The notes under the pieces were generated by a model. That model did no database searches. It was not told the origin of the DNA and saw nothing but the letters and a program-made list of their open reading frames with translations. DNA of 64,000 bases, taken from Duncaniella muricolitica. GTDB lineage: Bacteria > Bacteroidota > Bacteroidia > Bacteroidales > Muribaculaceae. The translations under genes were made by a program, and so were the position numbers. Positions 42,705 through 51,906 of the stretch are shown here, in pieces (the first letter of the stretch is position 1; the number at the start of each line of letters is the position of its first letter). The DNA lies in the NCBI GenBank assembly GCA_025808375.1, contig CP061009.1, positions 62,001 through 126,000 of the forward strand, written 5' to 3'.

Positions 42705-44843
42705 TTACCGTTTGCCACGGAGGCGGCGCATGATGCTCATACCCCACAGATAGATAGTCGACGGAGCCGACGCCATGTCGGTAGCCATCGTCTCGGCCAT
42801 CGTCATAGGGGCCTCGGTGCCAAACTGGCTCGGATAGATAATCACCAGATTGGTATTGGCAAAATATTTGTGCAGAAATTCGGGCATAGCCTCCATGTCG
42901 CTGTCAAACGACACCGCGGCGCGGCGCGAACTGATCACCACCAGCAGGTCGTCGTCGGAAACCTCGTTGGACTTCACCACAAAATCATCGTAACTCTCCA
43001 CCGTGGCAAACGACATCGGTATGCCTATCTTGGCCTGGGCAAGCACAGTGCGTATCATGGGGACAGTCGCCGGCTCGCACCAGTATTCCACCTCGCAGCC
43101 TATGTGGCGGCACAGATTGCCCGTAGCCTGCACCCAACGGCGGAACCCAGTCTCAAACTGTGCGTTCTTGGGCACAGCCACCACCATGCGCGTCATGGTC
43201 TGGAGCGGTATGTAACAGCGTGTTATCACCACCATGCGGTTGGTGGTCTGGAGCAGACGCTCTATCTTGTCGCCAAGAAACGAATCGATGAAAGCGTTGC
43301 GCCTGTGCAGACCGATGATTACCTCGGTGATGTCACGTTCGGCCATAGTGTTGAGCACACCGGTGATGAAATTGAGGTCAAAACGCTCTATCGGAGTGAG
43401 CGACACCTCCACCGACGAAGCGGCTCTCTCTGCCACCTCGAGCGAACTGTGGCTGATGGCTCGCGCCGAGGCCGAATTATCGTTGCGCACATGCAGCGCG
43501 TAGAAGTCGCCCGGCACTGACGAGTCGGGAAAACGCATCGACAGAGCCAGGTCGACGATGCCGGGTGCCGTCTGAGGGCTCGACACGGCTATCAGTGTGC
43601 GCGGCATGGTGCTCGACTCGTCGCGGGTCAGCTCCTCGTCGGTCTGCTCGATAATCTGCACCTTCAGTCGGGTAGCGGCCGCGGCGGTGCCCATTGACGA
43701 GACCGAGCAGGTGATGAGTATCATCACCACTGTGCCGTTGAGTATCTCCACGCCGAAGAGTCCCATGCTGTAACCGATGGTAACCACCGCCAGAGCCACG
43801 GCCGTATGGGCGTTGGAGAGCTGATACATGATGGACCGGTCGGTGGAGGTGAGTCCGAATACCTTTTGTGTCAGCAGCGCGGCGAGCCATTTGGTCGACA
43901 TGGCCACGGCCGACATCACGGCGGCTATATAGATGGTGGCCCATCCGCTTGTAAACACTTTCACGTCGATGAGCATGCCCACGCCTATGAGGAAGTAGGG
44001 GATAAAGATGGCGTTGCCCACAAACTCCAGACGCCCCATGAGCGTGGACCGTCCGGGGATGAAGCGGTTGAGTACAAGTCCGGCGAGAAACGCGCCAAAC
44101 ACGCCCTCCAGACCTATCCACGAGGCCAGGGCGGCGGCGAGAAACACCATCACCATGACGTAGATAAACTGCTGTATGCCGTCGTGATATTTCTTGAAAA
44201 AGTAGCTCGTGAGGCGCGGATACACATAATAGATGCCCGCGCTGTAGATCACCAGATAGCCGAGCACCCTCACGAGCGACAGTATGGAGCCGTCTCTCAC
44301 CACTCCGAGCACTCCGGCCAGCACGATGAGCGAGCCGAGCACGGTCACGATGGTGCCCGCGATGGCTATGATTACGGCCGGTGAGCGTGTCAGGCCAAAT
44401 CGTGCCACTATCGGGTAGGCCAGCAGTGTGTGGGCCGAAAACATCGACGCCAGCAGTGTGGCCTCGGGCAGTTGCATCCCCAGCACGAGTATGGCCACGG
44501 CGGCTCCGATGACCAGGGGGATGCCGAAGGTAAACAGGCCGAATACAAGCCCTTTCGACAGATTTTTCTTCAGGTGATACATGTCTATCTCGATGCCTGC
44601 GAGAAACATCAGATAGAACAGTCCGACCTGTCCGAACACCTCGAAACTCATATCCTTGTCGAGCAGTCCGAATCCGTGCGGACCCACAGCCACGCCGGCA
44701 AGTATCAGACCGATGACGTGGGGTATCTTCAGCCGGTTGAGCAGAAGCGGAGTCACAAGTATGATGGCCATTACCGACAGAAATATAGGCACAGGGTCGG
44801 AGATAAGCGGCGTGCGCGCAAGGATAGCAGTAAGGAGTGTCAT
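42705..44843 (-). CDS. CPA2 cation:proton antiporter with C-terminal USP-like domains
   Basis: A 712-aa protein. The N-terminal half has about 12 membrane helices of the Na+/H+ exchanger fold (LLLNRLKIPHVIGLILAGVAVGPHGFGL, FLAGIEIDM, GAFLAGLVLNRFIP). The C-terminal 320 residues are soluble and resemble two universal-stress-protein-like halves (TLIAVSSPQTAPGIVDLAL, VVVISSRRAAVSF). The ion and direction are not determinable. I chose ATG 44843: it follows a strong promoter (44882-44852), whereas an upstream ATG at 44888 would lie within or before the promoter. The gene is isolated between the IS region and the MITE. Confidence 0.9.
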   Translation of the reverse strand: MTLLTAILARTPLISDPVPIFLSVMAIILVTPLLLNRLKIPHVIGLILAGVAVGPHGFGLLDKDMSFEVFGQVGLFYLMFLAGIEIDMYHLKKNLSKGLVFGLFTFGIPLVIGAAVAILVLGMQLPEATLLASMFSAHTLLAYPIVARFGLTRSPAVIIAIAGTIVTVLGSLIVLAGVLGVVRDGSILSLVRVLGYLVIYSAGIYYVYPRLTSYFFKKYHDGIQQFIYVMVMVFLAAALASWIGLEGVFGAFLAGLVLNRFIPGRSTLMGRLEFVGNAIFIPYFLIGVGMLIDVKVFTSGWATIYIAAVMSAVAMSTKWLAALLTQKVFGLTSTDRSIMYQLSNAHTAVALAVVTIGYSMGLFGVEILNGTVVMILITCSVSSMGTAAAATRLKVQIIEQTDEELTRDESSTMPRTLIAVSSPQTAPGIVDLALSMRFPDSSVPGDFYALHVRNDNSASARAISHSSLEVAERAASSVEVSLTPIERFDLNFITGVLNTMAERDITEVIIGLHRRNAFIDSFLGDKIERLLQTTNRMVVITRCYIPLQTMTRMVVAVPKNAQFETGFRRWVQATGNLCRHIGCEVEYWCEPATVPMIRTVLAQAKIGIPMSFATVESYDDFVVKSNEVSDDDLLVVISSRRAAVSFDSDMEAMPEFLHKYFANTNLVIIYPSQFGTEAPMTMAETMATDMASAPSTIYLWGMSIMRRLRGKR

Positions 44844-44851
44844 TCTGAGTG

Positions 44852-44882
44852 CAAAATTACTCAAAATACACCATATTTCCAA
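44852..44882 (-). promoter_or_regulatory. Bacteroidota promoter of the antiporter
   Basis: Minus strand: TTGG at 44882-44879, a 19-nt spacer and TAATTTTG at 44859-44852, ending 8 nt before the ATG. Confidence 0.65.
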
Positions 44883-44919
44883 TAACACGCCGCCTCACAA
44901 ACAGACAGTCAAGGGATAA

Positions 44920-44982
44920 GACAGGAGTACAATTATCAAGGTTTGTCGTGAGATTCAAAACTTCTGTGAAAGTACTCCTGTC
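44920..44982 (-). terminator. Hairpin with GACAGGAGTAC arms
   Basis: 11-bp perfect arms at 44920-44930 and 44972-44982 around a 41-nt loop. The arm sequence is the same as in the terminator at 5487-5539. It lies between the antiporter promoter and the MITE-like element. Confidence 0.5.
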
Positions 44983-44984
44983 AT

Positions 44985-45364
44985 TTTAAGAGGGTGTTGC
45001 AGAACTTACAATTTATCATCTGTGGCATGGAAAGGCCCGTAGGGCCTGTGCGAACTTAGGCCATGGCAAGCATCCGCGCAAGCGGTGCGCAGCCATGGTA
45101 TAAAGACAGATATAAGACGATGCGCCGCGTAGCGGTGCAACAAAATGTTATGAAGGTAATTCACTGCGACTTAACGTTTTGATACGCTTGTATTGTTGTA
45201 CCGCTACGCGGCACATTCTGTGGATAATTATTCTGTACCATGGCTGCGCACCGCTTGCGCGGGTGCTTGCCATGGCCTAAGCTCGCACAGGCCCTACGGG
45301 CCTTTCCTTGCTACAACAGTCTGCAAATTACCTGCTTTCGGGTGTTTTGCAACACCCTCTTAAA
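44985..45364. mobile_element. 380-bp palindromic MITE-like element
   Basis: The ends are the inverted repeat TTTAAGAGGGTGTTGCA (44985-45001 and its complement at 45348-45364). The two halves are complementary over most of their length, with matching blocks such as AAAGGCCCGTAGGGCC, GGCCATGGCAAGCA and GCGCAGCCATGG. Nested hairpins lie inside each arm. It has no coding capacity. It accounts for most of the 525-bp gap between the antiporter and the GH5 gene. Confidence 0.8.
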
Positions 45365-45368
45365 CCTC

Positions 45369-47426
45369 TTAATGTCCTGTGACGATGATTTTCTTCCCGC
45401 CCGCTATGTAGATGCCGGGACGCAGCCCCTCGCCTGCATGCGAGAGTGGAGCCTGCGACTTGACTTTCATGCCCTGCATGTTGTAGACGTCTACAAGCTG
45501 AGAACCGGTGTCGGAGGTTATCTCGCCGATACCCGACGGACCGTCGGGCCGGTCGCTGAGATAGACACGTGCGATTTTAAACGGTTGATTGCCATACGAC
45601 CAGAAGCCCGCTATATAGATGTGTGACGGGTCAAGACTCTGCCCGTTGCCGTCTCTGAGGGCCGAGAGGTCAAATACCGCCAGGCGGTTGTTGCCGAAAT
45701 CAACGGTGGCTGGCTGGCTCCAGTAGTCGTTCTTGTCAAAGAGTCTGAATGACACTCCACACGTGTTGGCTCCATCCAATTCGGCTATTAGATACTTGTG
45801 GGCCGAGAGGTCAATGCCATTGGGATACTTCCATCCGGCAAATCCGTATTGGCCGGTCACGAAAGTATGGGTGCTCTGGTCAAACGACCCTTTTTCCCAT
45901 ATCGAGGGATTGATATATCGTGCGTGCATAGGAAAAGCCTCGCAGTTGAGGGTCATTCCGTCGCTGTGTGTAGTGCCGTTGAGAGTATAGCTGATGGTGG
46001 CGTGTGTGGAGCCTATCGCGTTGCCTGTTATGCGGCCGTTTTCATACGACACTATGTCGGGATTGTCAGTGGTGATGTCAAAGTCGGTGACAGCGTTAAG
46101 CTGAAAGCCCCCGGCATAGTCGGCCACCATGGCCGGCACAAGCGACGAGCCTGTCGCGATGAGGTAGCAGTCGCCGTCGGAAGGCAATGACAGCTCCATG
46201 GAAGTCGGGGCCGACCCGAGCGATTCGCCGGCATAGTCTTTATACCAGTGGTATACCGGCCACGGACATGCCTCCGGGTCGTTGAGAAAGGTGTAGCCTC
46301 CCGCGCTGCCCTGAGTGCCGGTAAATTTGGCCAGATGCTCGCAGCCCGTAAACAGCAGCCAGCTCACGTTGCCGCAATTGTCGGCTATAATCTTGAAGTT
46401 GCCGCCAAATCCGTCGCCAAACATTTTGCCGGTAATGCTTTTGCCCCACGAAGCGTTATATTTCGACGGAGCCCAGTCCATCTCGGTCACCATTATCGGG
46501 GCAAAGTCGGCTACTGGACCTACCTGTGCGTCCCATCCGGCCGAGAATGCCTCGAAGCCTCCGCCATAGCTTCCTCCGAGCTCCTGGCTCGGCTCCATGG
46601 CGTCGCTGCCATACCATCCCGGATAGACATGTACGGCATAACCTATATTGTCACCTTTGACGGGATATTTGGCAAATCCCGCATATTGCGACTGATAGCC
46701 TGTGCCGGGTATCCATAGTATGTTGTCAAAGCCGTTGCCCCTCATGATATCGACAATTTCCTGAAAAAACTGTGACAGATTTTTGAAACTGCCGTCCGAC
46801 CATGACGTATAGTTGCCGTCGGTGCCTTTGATTTCAATCGGTTCGTTGGCAAGCTCAAACATTATGTGCGGATTGCCGGTCAGGCGGCTGTGTGACGACA
46901 CATGCCCCCACACTTTTTTGAGATATTTGTGATAGTCATCGCCCACGGCTATCCTGGAGGGGCACACGCCCGGCGGTCGCATCACCACATAAAGCCCTTT
47001 TGAGACGGCATATTCGGCCATAGGGATAAATACTTCATCAAGATATCTGGTGAAGCGTGAGAAGTCAAACGCCGAGATGTCATGTTCGCCCTCTGTCTTG
47101 ACTCCCGGAGTGTTTGACCAGTATGGGTCCATGTGCAGACGTATGAAACTCATCTTCCATCCGGCCGCGAGGAGTTGGTCGATTTTCTCTTTGTTGTATC
47201 TGAGACATGCGTCAACGTCATAGTTTCCCCACTTGGTGTTTTGCTCGTTGAACCACGGACTGTATGTCTGGGCAAAGCCGTGGAGATTGACCACATTGCC
47301 GTCAGAATCTTTCAGGTATCTTCCTTCCACGTGTAGGCGGGGCATCGGCATACCCGGCCATCCCGACGCCGTGACTGTCGCGCATAGCAGCGACACGCCG
47401 GTCAAAAGCTTTCTTATCAGGTGCAT
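45369..47426 (-). CDS. Glycoside hydrolase family 5 endo-glycanase, secreted
   Basis: A 685-aa secreted protein with a signal peptide (to about residue 21). The GH5 TIM barrel spans about residues 30-400 (VNLHGFAQTY, FIRLHMDPYW). The acid/base is Glu195 in FELANEP and the nucleophile is Glu315 in MVTEMDW. The substrate is probably a beta-1,4-glucan or mannan, but the subfamily cannot be told. A beta-sandwich follows (about 420-620), and the last 50 residues (VDVYNMQGMKV, RPGIYIAGGKKIIV) are a secretion-type tail. I prefer the ATG at 47426, since the signal peptide starts there. The stop lies 4 bp from the MITE end. Confidence 0.9.
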   Translation of the reverse strand: MHLIRKLLTGVSLLCATVTASGWPGMPMPRLHVEGRYLKDSDGNVVNLHGFAQTYSPWFNEQNTKWGNYDVDACLRYNKEKIDQLLAAGWKMSFIRLHMDPYWSNTPGVKTEGEHDISAFDFSRFTRYLDEVFIPMAEYAVSKGLYVVMRPPGVCPSRIAVGDDYHKYLKKVWGHVSSHSRLTGNPHIMFELANEPIEIKGTDGNYTSWSDGSFKNLSQFFQEIVDIMRGNGFDNILWIPGTGYQSQYAGFAKYPVKGDNIGYAVHVYPGWYGSDAMEPSQELGGSYGGGFEAFSAGWDAQVGPVADFAPIMVTEMDWAPSKYNASWGKSITGKMFGDGFGGNFKIIADNCGNVSWLLFTGCEHLAKFTGTQGSAGGYTFLNDPEACPWPVYHWYKDYAGESLGSAPTSMELSLPSDGDCYLIATGSSLVPAMVADYAGGFQLNAVTDFDITTDNPDIVSYENGRITGNAIGSTHATISYTLNGTTHSDGMTLNCEAFPMHARYINPSIWEKGSFDQSTHTFVTGQYGFAGWKYPNGIDLSAHKYLIAELDGANTCGVSFRLFDKNDYWSQPATVDFGNNRLAVFDLSALRDGNGQSLDPSHIYIAGFWSYGNQPFKIARVYLSDRPDGPSGIGEITSDTGSQLVDVYNMQGMKVKSQAPLSHAGEGLRPGIYIAGGKKIIVTGH

Positions 47427-47467
47427 GACTGTTATGATATTTGGTGTGACGTAAAGGTATGACAAAA

Positions 47468-47497
47468 AACGTACACCCGCATATGCAGGCGTACGTT
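47468..47497 (-). terminator. Intrinsic terminator after the BspA-like gene
   Basis: Near-perfect 15-bp arms (AACGTAC...GCAT and ATGC...GTACGTT), followed on the minus strand by a T6 run. Confidence 0.75.
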
Positions 47498-47545
47498 AAT
47501 CGTAAACTTTCGTAACATGCAACGTGCAAATGCCCGAAGCGATGC

Positions 47546-50122
47546 TTATTTCACCAATATCTTTTTACCGTTGACTATGTATATGCCTGGTCTGAGTGTT
47601 GTGAGCTGAGAGCGGTCGGTTGTATGCATTATCATCCGGCCGTCGAGTCCATAGACGGAGTATGTCTCCGTCGAGGTTACTGCCGGCAGTTCTGTGATGC
47701 CTGTAGTCGTGTCATCGGGAATGAGTTCTGCCGATATGTTGTCGCCATTGCTGTTTGATATGCTCCAGCCGTCCATTCCGAGCTCTGAAAAATCGCTGTT
47801 GTATACAATGTTGTCCGATGAACTGCTTGGGATCAGAGTTGCGTTGCTGATGAAAATATCTCCGCTGTAATTGAATAAAAATATGTATAGAGAACCTTTG
47901 GTTGCCCTGGAGCGAGAGCTGTCCTTGCCGTTAAAGACGATTGTATAAGTTTCCCATTGGTCTGTTATGCTGAACCATCGGTCAGTCAGCCCAAAACTCT
48001 GTATCAATGTATCGATATTCTTTTCCGACCCTTTTATACGTAATGTGAGTGTGTATGTTTCGTTGTCGTCAATATTTTCCGTCAGTCCGCAACAGATGGA
48101 TGTAAAGTTCCATCCATCATTTGTTTGGGGGAGTGTGGCATGATAGACGAGCTTTTCATAGGTCGGGTTTATTGGTTTTATTTTAAGTTGGAAGTAACTG
48201 TAAGTTGATGCGTAGGTCGACTCTGAACCGTTAGGTACATACAGTATGCATTGGCTGGATATTTCATATGGGACAAGACTGCCGGAGATTTGAGGTGGCA
48301 CCGGATTATATATGTACACTGATTTCAGATTTACACATTCTCCGAATGCATCAAACCCGATTTCGGTTACAGATTCGGGTATTGAGATGTTTGTCAGACC
48401 GCTACAACCCTGAAACGCAATATGTCCGATTGTTTTCAGATTGTCAGGTAATTTTACATATGACAGGGAGTCGCAGTATTGGAATGTGCCTGGTTCAATG
48501 GTTGTGATGGAGGATGGTATTATTATTTCTTTCAGCCGGTTGCATCGGGCGAACGCTGTATCGTGGAGTGTGTTGATGTTTTCTCCCAATATGATGCCGG
48601 TAAACTGACACCCCGAAAAGGCTCCCATTCCGATTGATTGGAGATTATCTCCCAGATCAATACCGGAGAGGTGGGTACACTCTTTAAATCCGTAGTCGTT
48701 TATGTCCGTTACAGTCTCGGGCAGTTTAAAGTGTCCGGTATAACCGCGCGGACATCGCAGCAGTGTGGTCATATCATGGTTGTAAAGAATCCCGTCGCGC
48801 GAAGTGTATGTTTCATTGCCTTGAGCTACATTGATTGCAGTCAGATTGGTTAGATCAGTCAATATATATACTGGTATTTCGGTAATGGCAGACGGAATGA
48901 AGAGCTCGGTTATATCATCAGTATTGCCTATAAAGTCAATCAAAACGGTCTTGTCGTAATTGTAAAGTATTTTGCCATCAAATGCCAGATGTGTATTGGC
49001 CGGATCTATTGTAAATGATGTGATCGGGCAGTTATAGAAGGCATTCCCGCCGATGTAGCTGACGTCCTTGCCGATATTTACGGTAGTCAGAGCGCAATTG
49101 GCGAAGGCGGAGTGATGTATCGAGTCGAGCGAGGCCGGAAAGTCTATTGCTCCGAGCTTGTTGCATCCTGAAAATGAATGTGGTTTTATGGTTTTTAATG
49201 ACGTTCCAAGTGTGGCTTTCTCAAGATTGCGGCATTGCTGGAATACACCGACCAGATTGTATAAATAGTCAGAGCCGATGCCTTCTACACTATCAGGAAT
49301 TTTTATGGACTTCAGTGCCTGACAATAGGCAAAGAGACCATCGTGTAGTATTTTCAATCCTTCCGGCAGTATCGCTGATTCGAGTGATTGGCAGTATGAC
49401 AATGCTTCTCTTCCTATTTCCGTGACACTTTCGGGTATTGTGATTGATGTCAGACCGGTATGTTGGAATGCTTTGTCTCCGATTATTTTCAAAGTCCCGG
49501 GTAATTCTATTTCGGTAAGAGAGGTGCATTCTTGAAATGCTCCAGCCATGTAAAGCTCATTAGGGCTTAATTCGATTAATGATGTGGGTAGTTTTATCTC
49601 TTTTAGCTGGTCACATTCATGAAATGCTGCGGCAGGAATCACTTTTATATTGTCGTTCAGTTTTACTGTTTCAAGTGAGCTGCACCCTTCAAATATGCTG
49701 CGGCCTATTTCCACTACCGATTCAGGCAGGGATATATGCGTTAGCTTTTTGCAACCGGCAAACGCGGCGATACCGATTTTTGTAACTGACGATGCGATGT
49801 CGACATCAGCAAGCTGTTCGCAGTTAGTGAACGCACCATCGCCGATTTCTGTGATTGTATTTGGTATCTTTACTGACAACAGGCTTGAACTATATGAAAA
49901 AGCATCGTTGCCGATAGCTGTGACATTGTATTTTATGCCATCATGCTCGATTTCTGACGGTATCTCCAAGTCTCCGGCAAACGCACGGCCTAATGTCAAT
50001 CGGGCGGTATTGTCAGAGGTGTTTATCGAATAAAGCAGGTCCGATACGCTCACTTCAACGTCGGCCTTGGCGGTTAAAGCAATTATTGCGGTCAATAGCC
50101 ACAATAGAGAAAATCTTTTCAT
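47546..50122 (-). CDS. BspA-like leucine-rich repeat surface protein
   Basis: An 858-aa secreted protein with a signal peptide (to about residue 20). Residues about 40-620 are some 24 repeats of the Treponema pallidum-type LRR (LRR_5), such as LKTIGHIAFQGCSGLTNISIP; such proteins often bind fibronectin, fibrinogen or other cells. Residues about 650-790 form a CBM-like beta-sandwich. The last 55 residues (YSVYGLDGRMIM, LRPGIYIVNGKKILV) are the same type of C-terminal tail as in the two other secreted proteins here. A -7 box lies upstream at 50209-50202. Codon use is more AT-rich than in the housekeeping genes. Confidence 0.9.
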   Translation of the reverse strand: MKRFSLLWLLTAIIALTAKADVEVSVSDLLYSINTSDNTARLTLGRAFAGDLEIPSEIEHDGIKYNVTAIGNDAFSYSSSLLSVKIPNTITEIGDGAFTNCEQLADVDIASSVTKIGIAAFAGCKKLTHISLPESVVEIGRSIFEGCSSLETVKLNDNIKVIPAAAFHECDQLKEIKLPTSLIELSPNELYMAGAFQECTSLTEIELPGTLKIIGDKAFQHTGLTSITIPESVTEIGREALSYCQSLESAILPEGLKILHDGLFAYCQALKSIKIPDSVEGIGSDYLYNLVGVFQQCRNLEKATLGTSLKTIKPHSFSGCNKLGAIDFPASLDSIHHSAFANCALTTVNIGKDVSYIGGNAFYNCPITSFTIDPANTHLAFDGKILYNYDKTVLIDFIGNTDDITELFIPSAITEIPVYILTDLTNLTAINVAQGNETYTSRDGILYNHDMTTLLRCPRGYTGHFKLPETVTDINDYGFKECTHLSGIDLGDNLQSIGMGAFSGCQFTGIILGENINTLHDTAFARCNRLKEIIIPSSITTIEPGTFQYCDSLSYVKLPDNLKTIGHIAFQGCSGLTNISIPESVTEIGFDAFGECVNLKSVYIYNPVPPQISGSLVPYEISSQCILYVPNGSESTYASTYSYFQLKIKPINPTYEKLVYHATLPQTNDGWNFTSICCGLTENIDDNETYTLTLRIKGSEKNIDTLIQSFGLTDRWFSITDQWETYTIVFNGKDSSRSRATKGSLYIFLFNYSGDIFISNATLIPSSSSDNIVYNSDFSELGMDGWSISNSNGDNISAELIPDDTTTGITELPAVTSTETYSVYGLDGRMIMHTTDRSQLTTLRPGIYIVNGKKILVK

Positions 50123-50201
50123 AATGATTGGTTAAATTATTTTATGTGTATTTTATTGAACGTCACCGTATGGGTAGATTACTTTAATTGGAACACGACA
50201 A

Positions 50202-50209
50202 CAAAATTA
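50202..50209 (-). promoter_or_regulatory. -7 box of the BspA-like gene
   Basis: TAATTTTG on the minus strand, about 80 nt before the ATG at 50122. No matching -33 element at the standard spacing. Confidence 0.4.
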
Positions 50210-50269
50210 CACAATATTTAACCAATTACCCCCCCAGATGTTAAAAATGCAAAAAAGTATATAATTTTT

Positions 50270-50974
50270 TTAAAACTCTATATGAATCTCTGCCAGATTG
50301 CTTAATGATTGCAGTATGGCGGTCTCTTCGGGGAGCTGAGGGGCGGGGCGCGAGGCATCCCACTGCACTCCGGGCAGCAGGGCCGTCCGGCATCCGAGAC
50401 TGTGGGCGGGAAGTATGTCCTTGTCAACGCTGTCGCCGACCACGAGCACTTTGCCGGGGTCGGTTATGCCGAGCGCGCGCAGGCCTACGCGGAATATTTC
50501 GGGGTCGGGTTTGCGTATGCCGGTCTCGCCGCTGTCGATGACTGCACGGAAGAGGTGTGACACTCCGAAGTCGGCGAGCACCGCGCGCAGGTTGCCGTAA
50601 AAATTCGAGACTATGGCCAGGGGATAGTCTTCGGCTAGGCGGCGCAGCGTCACGGCCGACTCGGCCACACATTCGCGCGCGCTGTCGTAACACCTGCGGC
50701 CTATGGCCTCGTGCAGCTCCGGTGTGTATATGTCGAGATAATCGAGTTGGAGGCCGATTTTCTTGCGCATGATATCGCGAAACGTGTCTTGCGGACCGAT
50801 ACTCTTGTCACGGTCGAGAGCGCGCTCAGCGTGCACGTATGCCTCTCTGAACGCCTCGCGCGTCACCTCGGCTCTCTCCGACACATAAGCGCGCCATATC
50901 ACCTCGCTCCAGTGGTCGCCGCGGCTGTCGAGCGTGCCGCCGTAGTCAAATATTATGCCCTCGGTCTCTTTCAT
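50270..50974 (-). CDS. HAD superfamily hydrolase
   Basis: A 234-aa haloacid dehalogenase-type phosphatase, last gene of the lipid-headgroup operon. Motif I reads IIFDYGGTLD, so the nucleophile Asp is present but the Asp two residues later (usually the acid/base) is Gly. Motif II lies in LAIVSNFYG, the Lys of motif III in TGIRKPDPEIF and motif IV in VVGDSVDKDI. The start codon overlaps the stop of the upstream CDP-alcohol phosphatidyltransferase gene (ATGA), so they are coupled. A role in removing phosphate from a headgroup precursor or lipid phosphate is inference. Confidence 0.88.
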   Translation of the reverse strand: MKETEGIIFDYGGTLDSRGDHWSEVIWRAYVSERAEVTREAFREAYVHAERALDRDKSIGPQDTFRDIMRKKIGLQLDYLDIYTPELHEAIGRRCYDSARECVAESAVTLRRLAEDYPLAIVSNFYGNLRAVLADFGVSHLFRAVIDSGETGIRKPDPEIFRVGLRALGITDPGKVLVVGDSVDKDILPAHSLGCRTALLPGVQWDASRPAPQLPEETAILQSLSNLAEIHIEF

Positions 50975-51906
50975 CGCGCTGTAAGCTCTCGGGTCAGACT
51001 GCGGCATATGCTCTCGTGACGCCACACCATGTAGGCATAGATGGCGTTGAGAATGGTGAGTTCGTAGACAAAGTAGAGCCACGGCTCGCCGAGCAGAAGG
51101 GTGATGAAGAGGCCTATGGTGCGCCAGTTGAAGGTCAGGATGTTGGTATACTTCATCAGCGGGAGCGAGAGGCTGCGGAAACGGTCGCGGAACTCCACTG
51201 GGATGCGGCCGTCGGGATAACGCTCTTTGAGCGCGCGGCGCAGTCCCTGCATGGCAGGCGATGACGCTTCCTGGCGGCGTGTGTAGCCGAGATAGGTGGT
51301 CATGGTGAGCCGACGCCAGAAGTTGCCGCGCCACGTCAGGCCCGACTCCTCGAGCTGGCGGCGCAGGTCGGCGGCATTGTCAAGCTCGCTTCCCTCCTCG
51401 CCCTTGAGAAAGTAGAGGTGAAACTGGCGGTAATAGTCGGCCATCGAGGCCTGGCGTGCATGGCATATGCCGGCCGCTATGGCCATGGTCCACATTATCC
51501 AGTGGTGTGACTCGAAGAGGCTGACGGCCTGGTTTTCGCGCAGCACGATGGCTATGTAGATGGCGGCAAACCAGAAGTCGCCGCTAAGCCCGTCGAGTAT
51601 GCGCCCGAGGCGTGAATATTGCTTGGTGAGCCGGGCCAGTTGTCCGTCGGCACTGTCAAACGAGTTGGCCCACACGAGCAGCAGCATACCGATGACGTTG
51701 ATCCACAACTGAGGGTAGTAGAAGAGTATTCCGGCTCCCACACCGAGAAATATCGAGGCGATGGTGATGGCGTTGGGGGTGACACCGACGCGTGCGGCCA
51801 GCCGCGCCCACATGAATCCTATGGGGCGGTAGAAGGCCAGGTCGATATGCTCCTCGGTGTCCATCGACTTGAGCGACTTGCGATATTCCTCTCTCCAGCC
51901 GCTCAC
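50971..51906 (-). CDS. CDP-alcohol phosphatidyltransferase family protein
   Basis: A 311-aa membrane enzyme of the CDP-alcohol phosphatidyltransferase family, which joins a CDP-activated alcohol to another alcohol with release of CMP. The signature DSADGQLARLTKQYSRLGRI is followed by LDGLSGD; it fits DxxDGxxARx8Gx3D, with the final Asp one residue later than usual. Six membrane segments are likely, with a soluble insert (about residues 165-225, SELDNAADLRRQLEES). It overlaps both neighbours by 4 bp (PAP2 before, HAD after), so the three are translationally coupled. The headgroup is unknown. Confidence 0.88.
   Translation of the reverse strand: MSGWREEYRKSLKSMDTEEHIDLAFYRPIGFMWARLAARVGVTPNAITIASIFLGVGAGILFYYPQLWINVIGMLLLVWANSFDSADGQLARLTKQYSRLGRILDGLSGDFWFAAIYIAIVLRENQAVSLFESHHWIMWTMAIAAGICHARQASMADYYRQFHLYFLKGEEGSELDNAADLRRQLEESGLTWRGNFWRRLTMTTYLGYTRRQEASSPAMQGLRRALKERYPDGRIPVEFRDRFRSLSLPLMKYTNILTFNWRTIGLFITLLLGEPWLYFVYELTILNAIYAYMVWRHESICRSLTRELTAR

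Noticed and set aside
45219..45227. TGTGGATAA is a perfect DnaA box.
   Set aside because: It is a single site inside the MITE-like element, absent from the other arm, and no box cluster or dnaA gene is near. It is not evidence for an origin.
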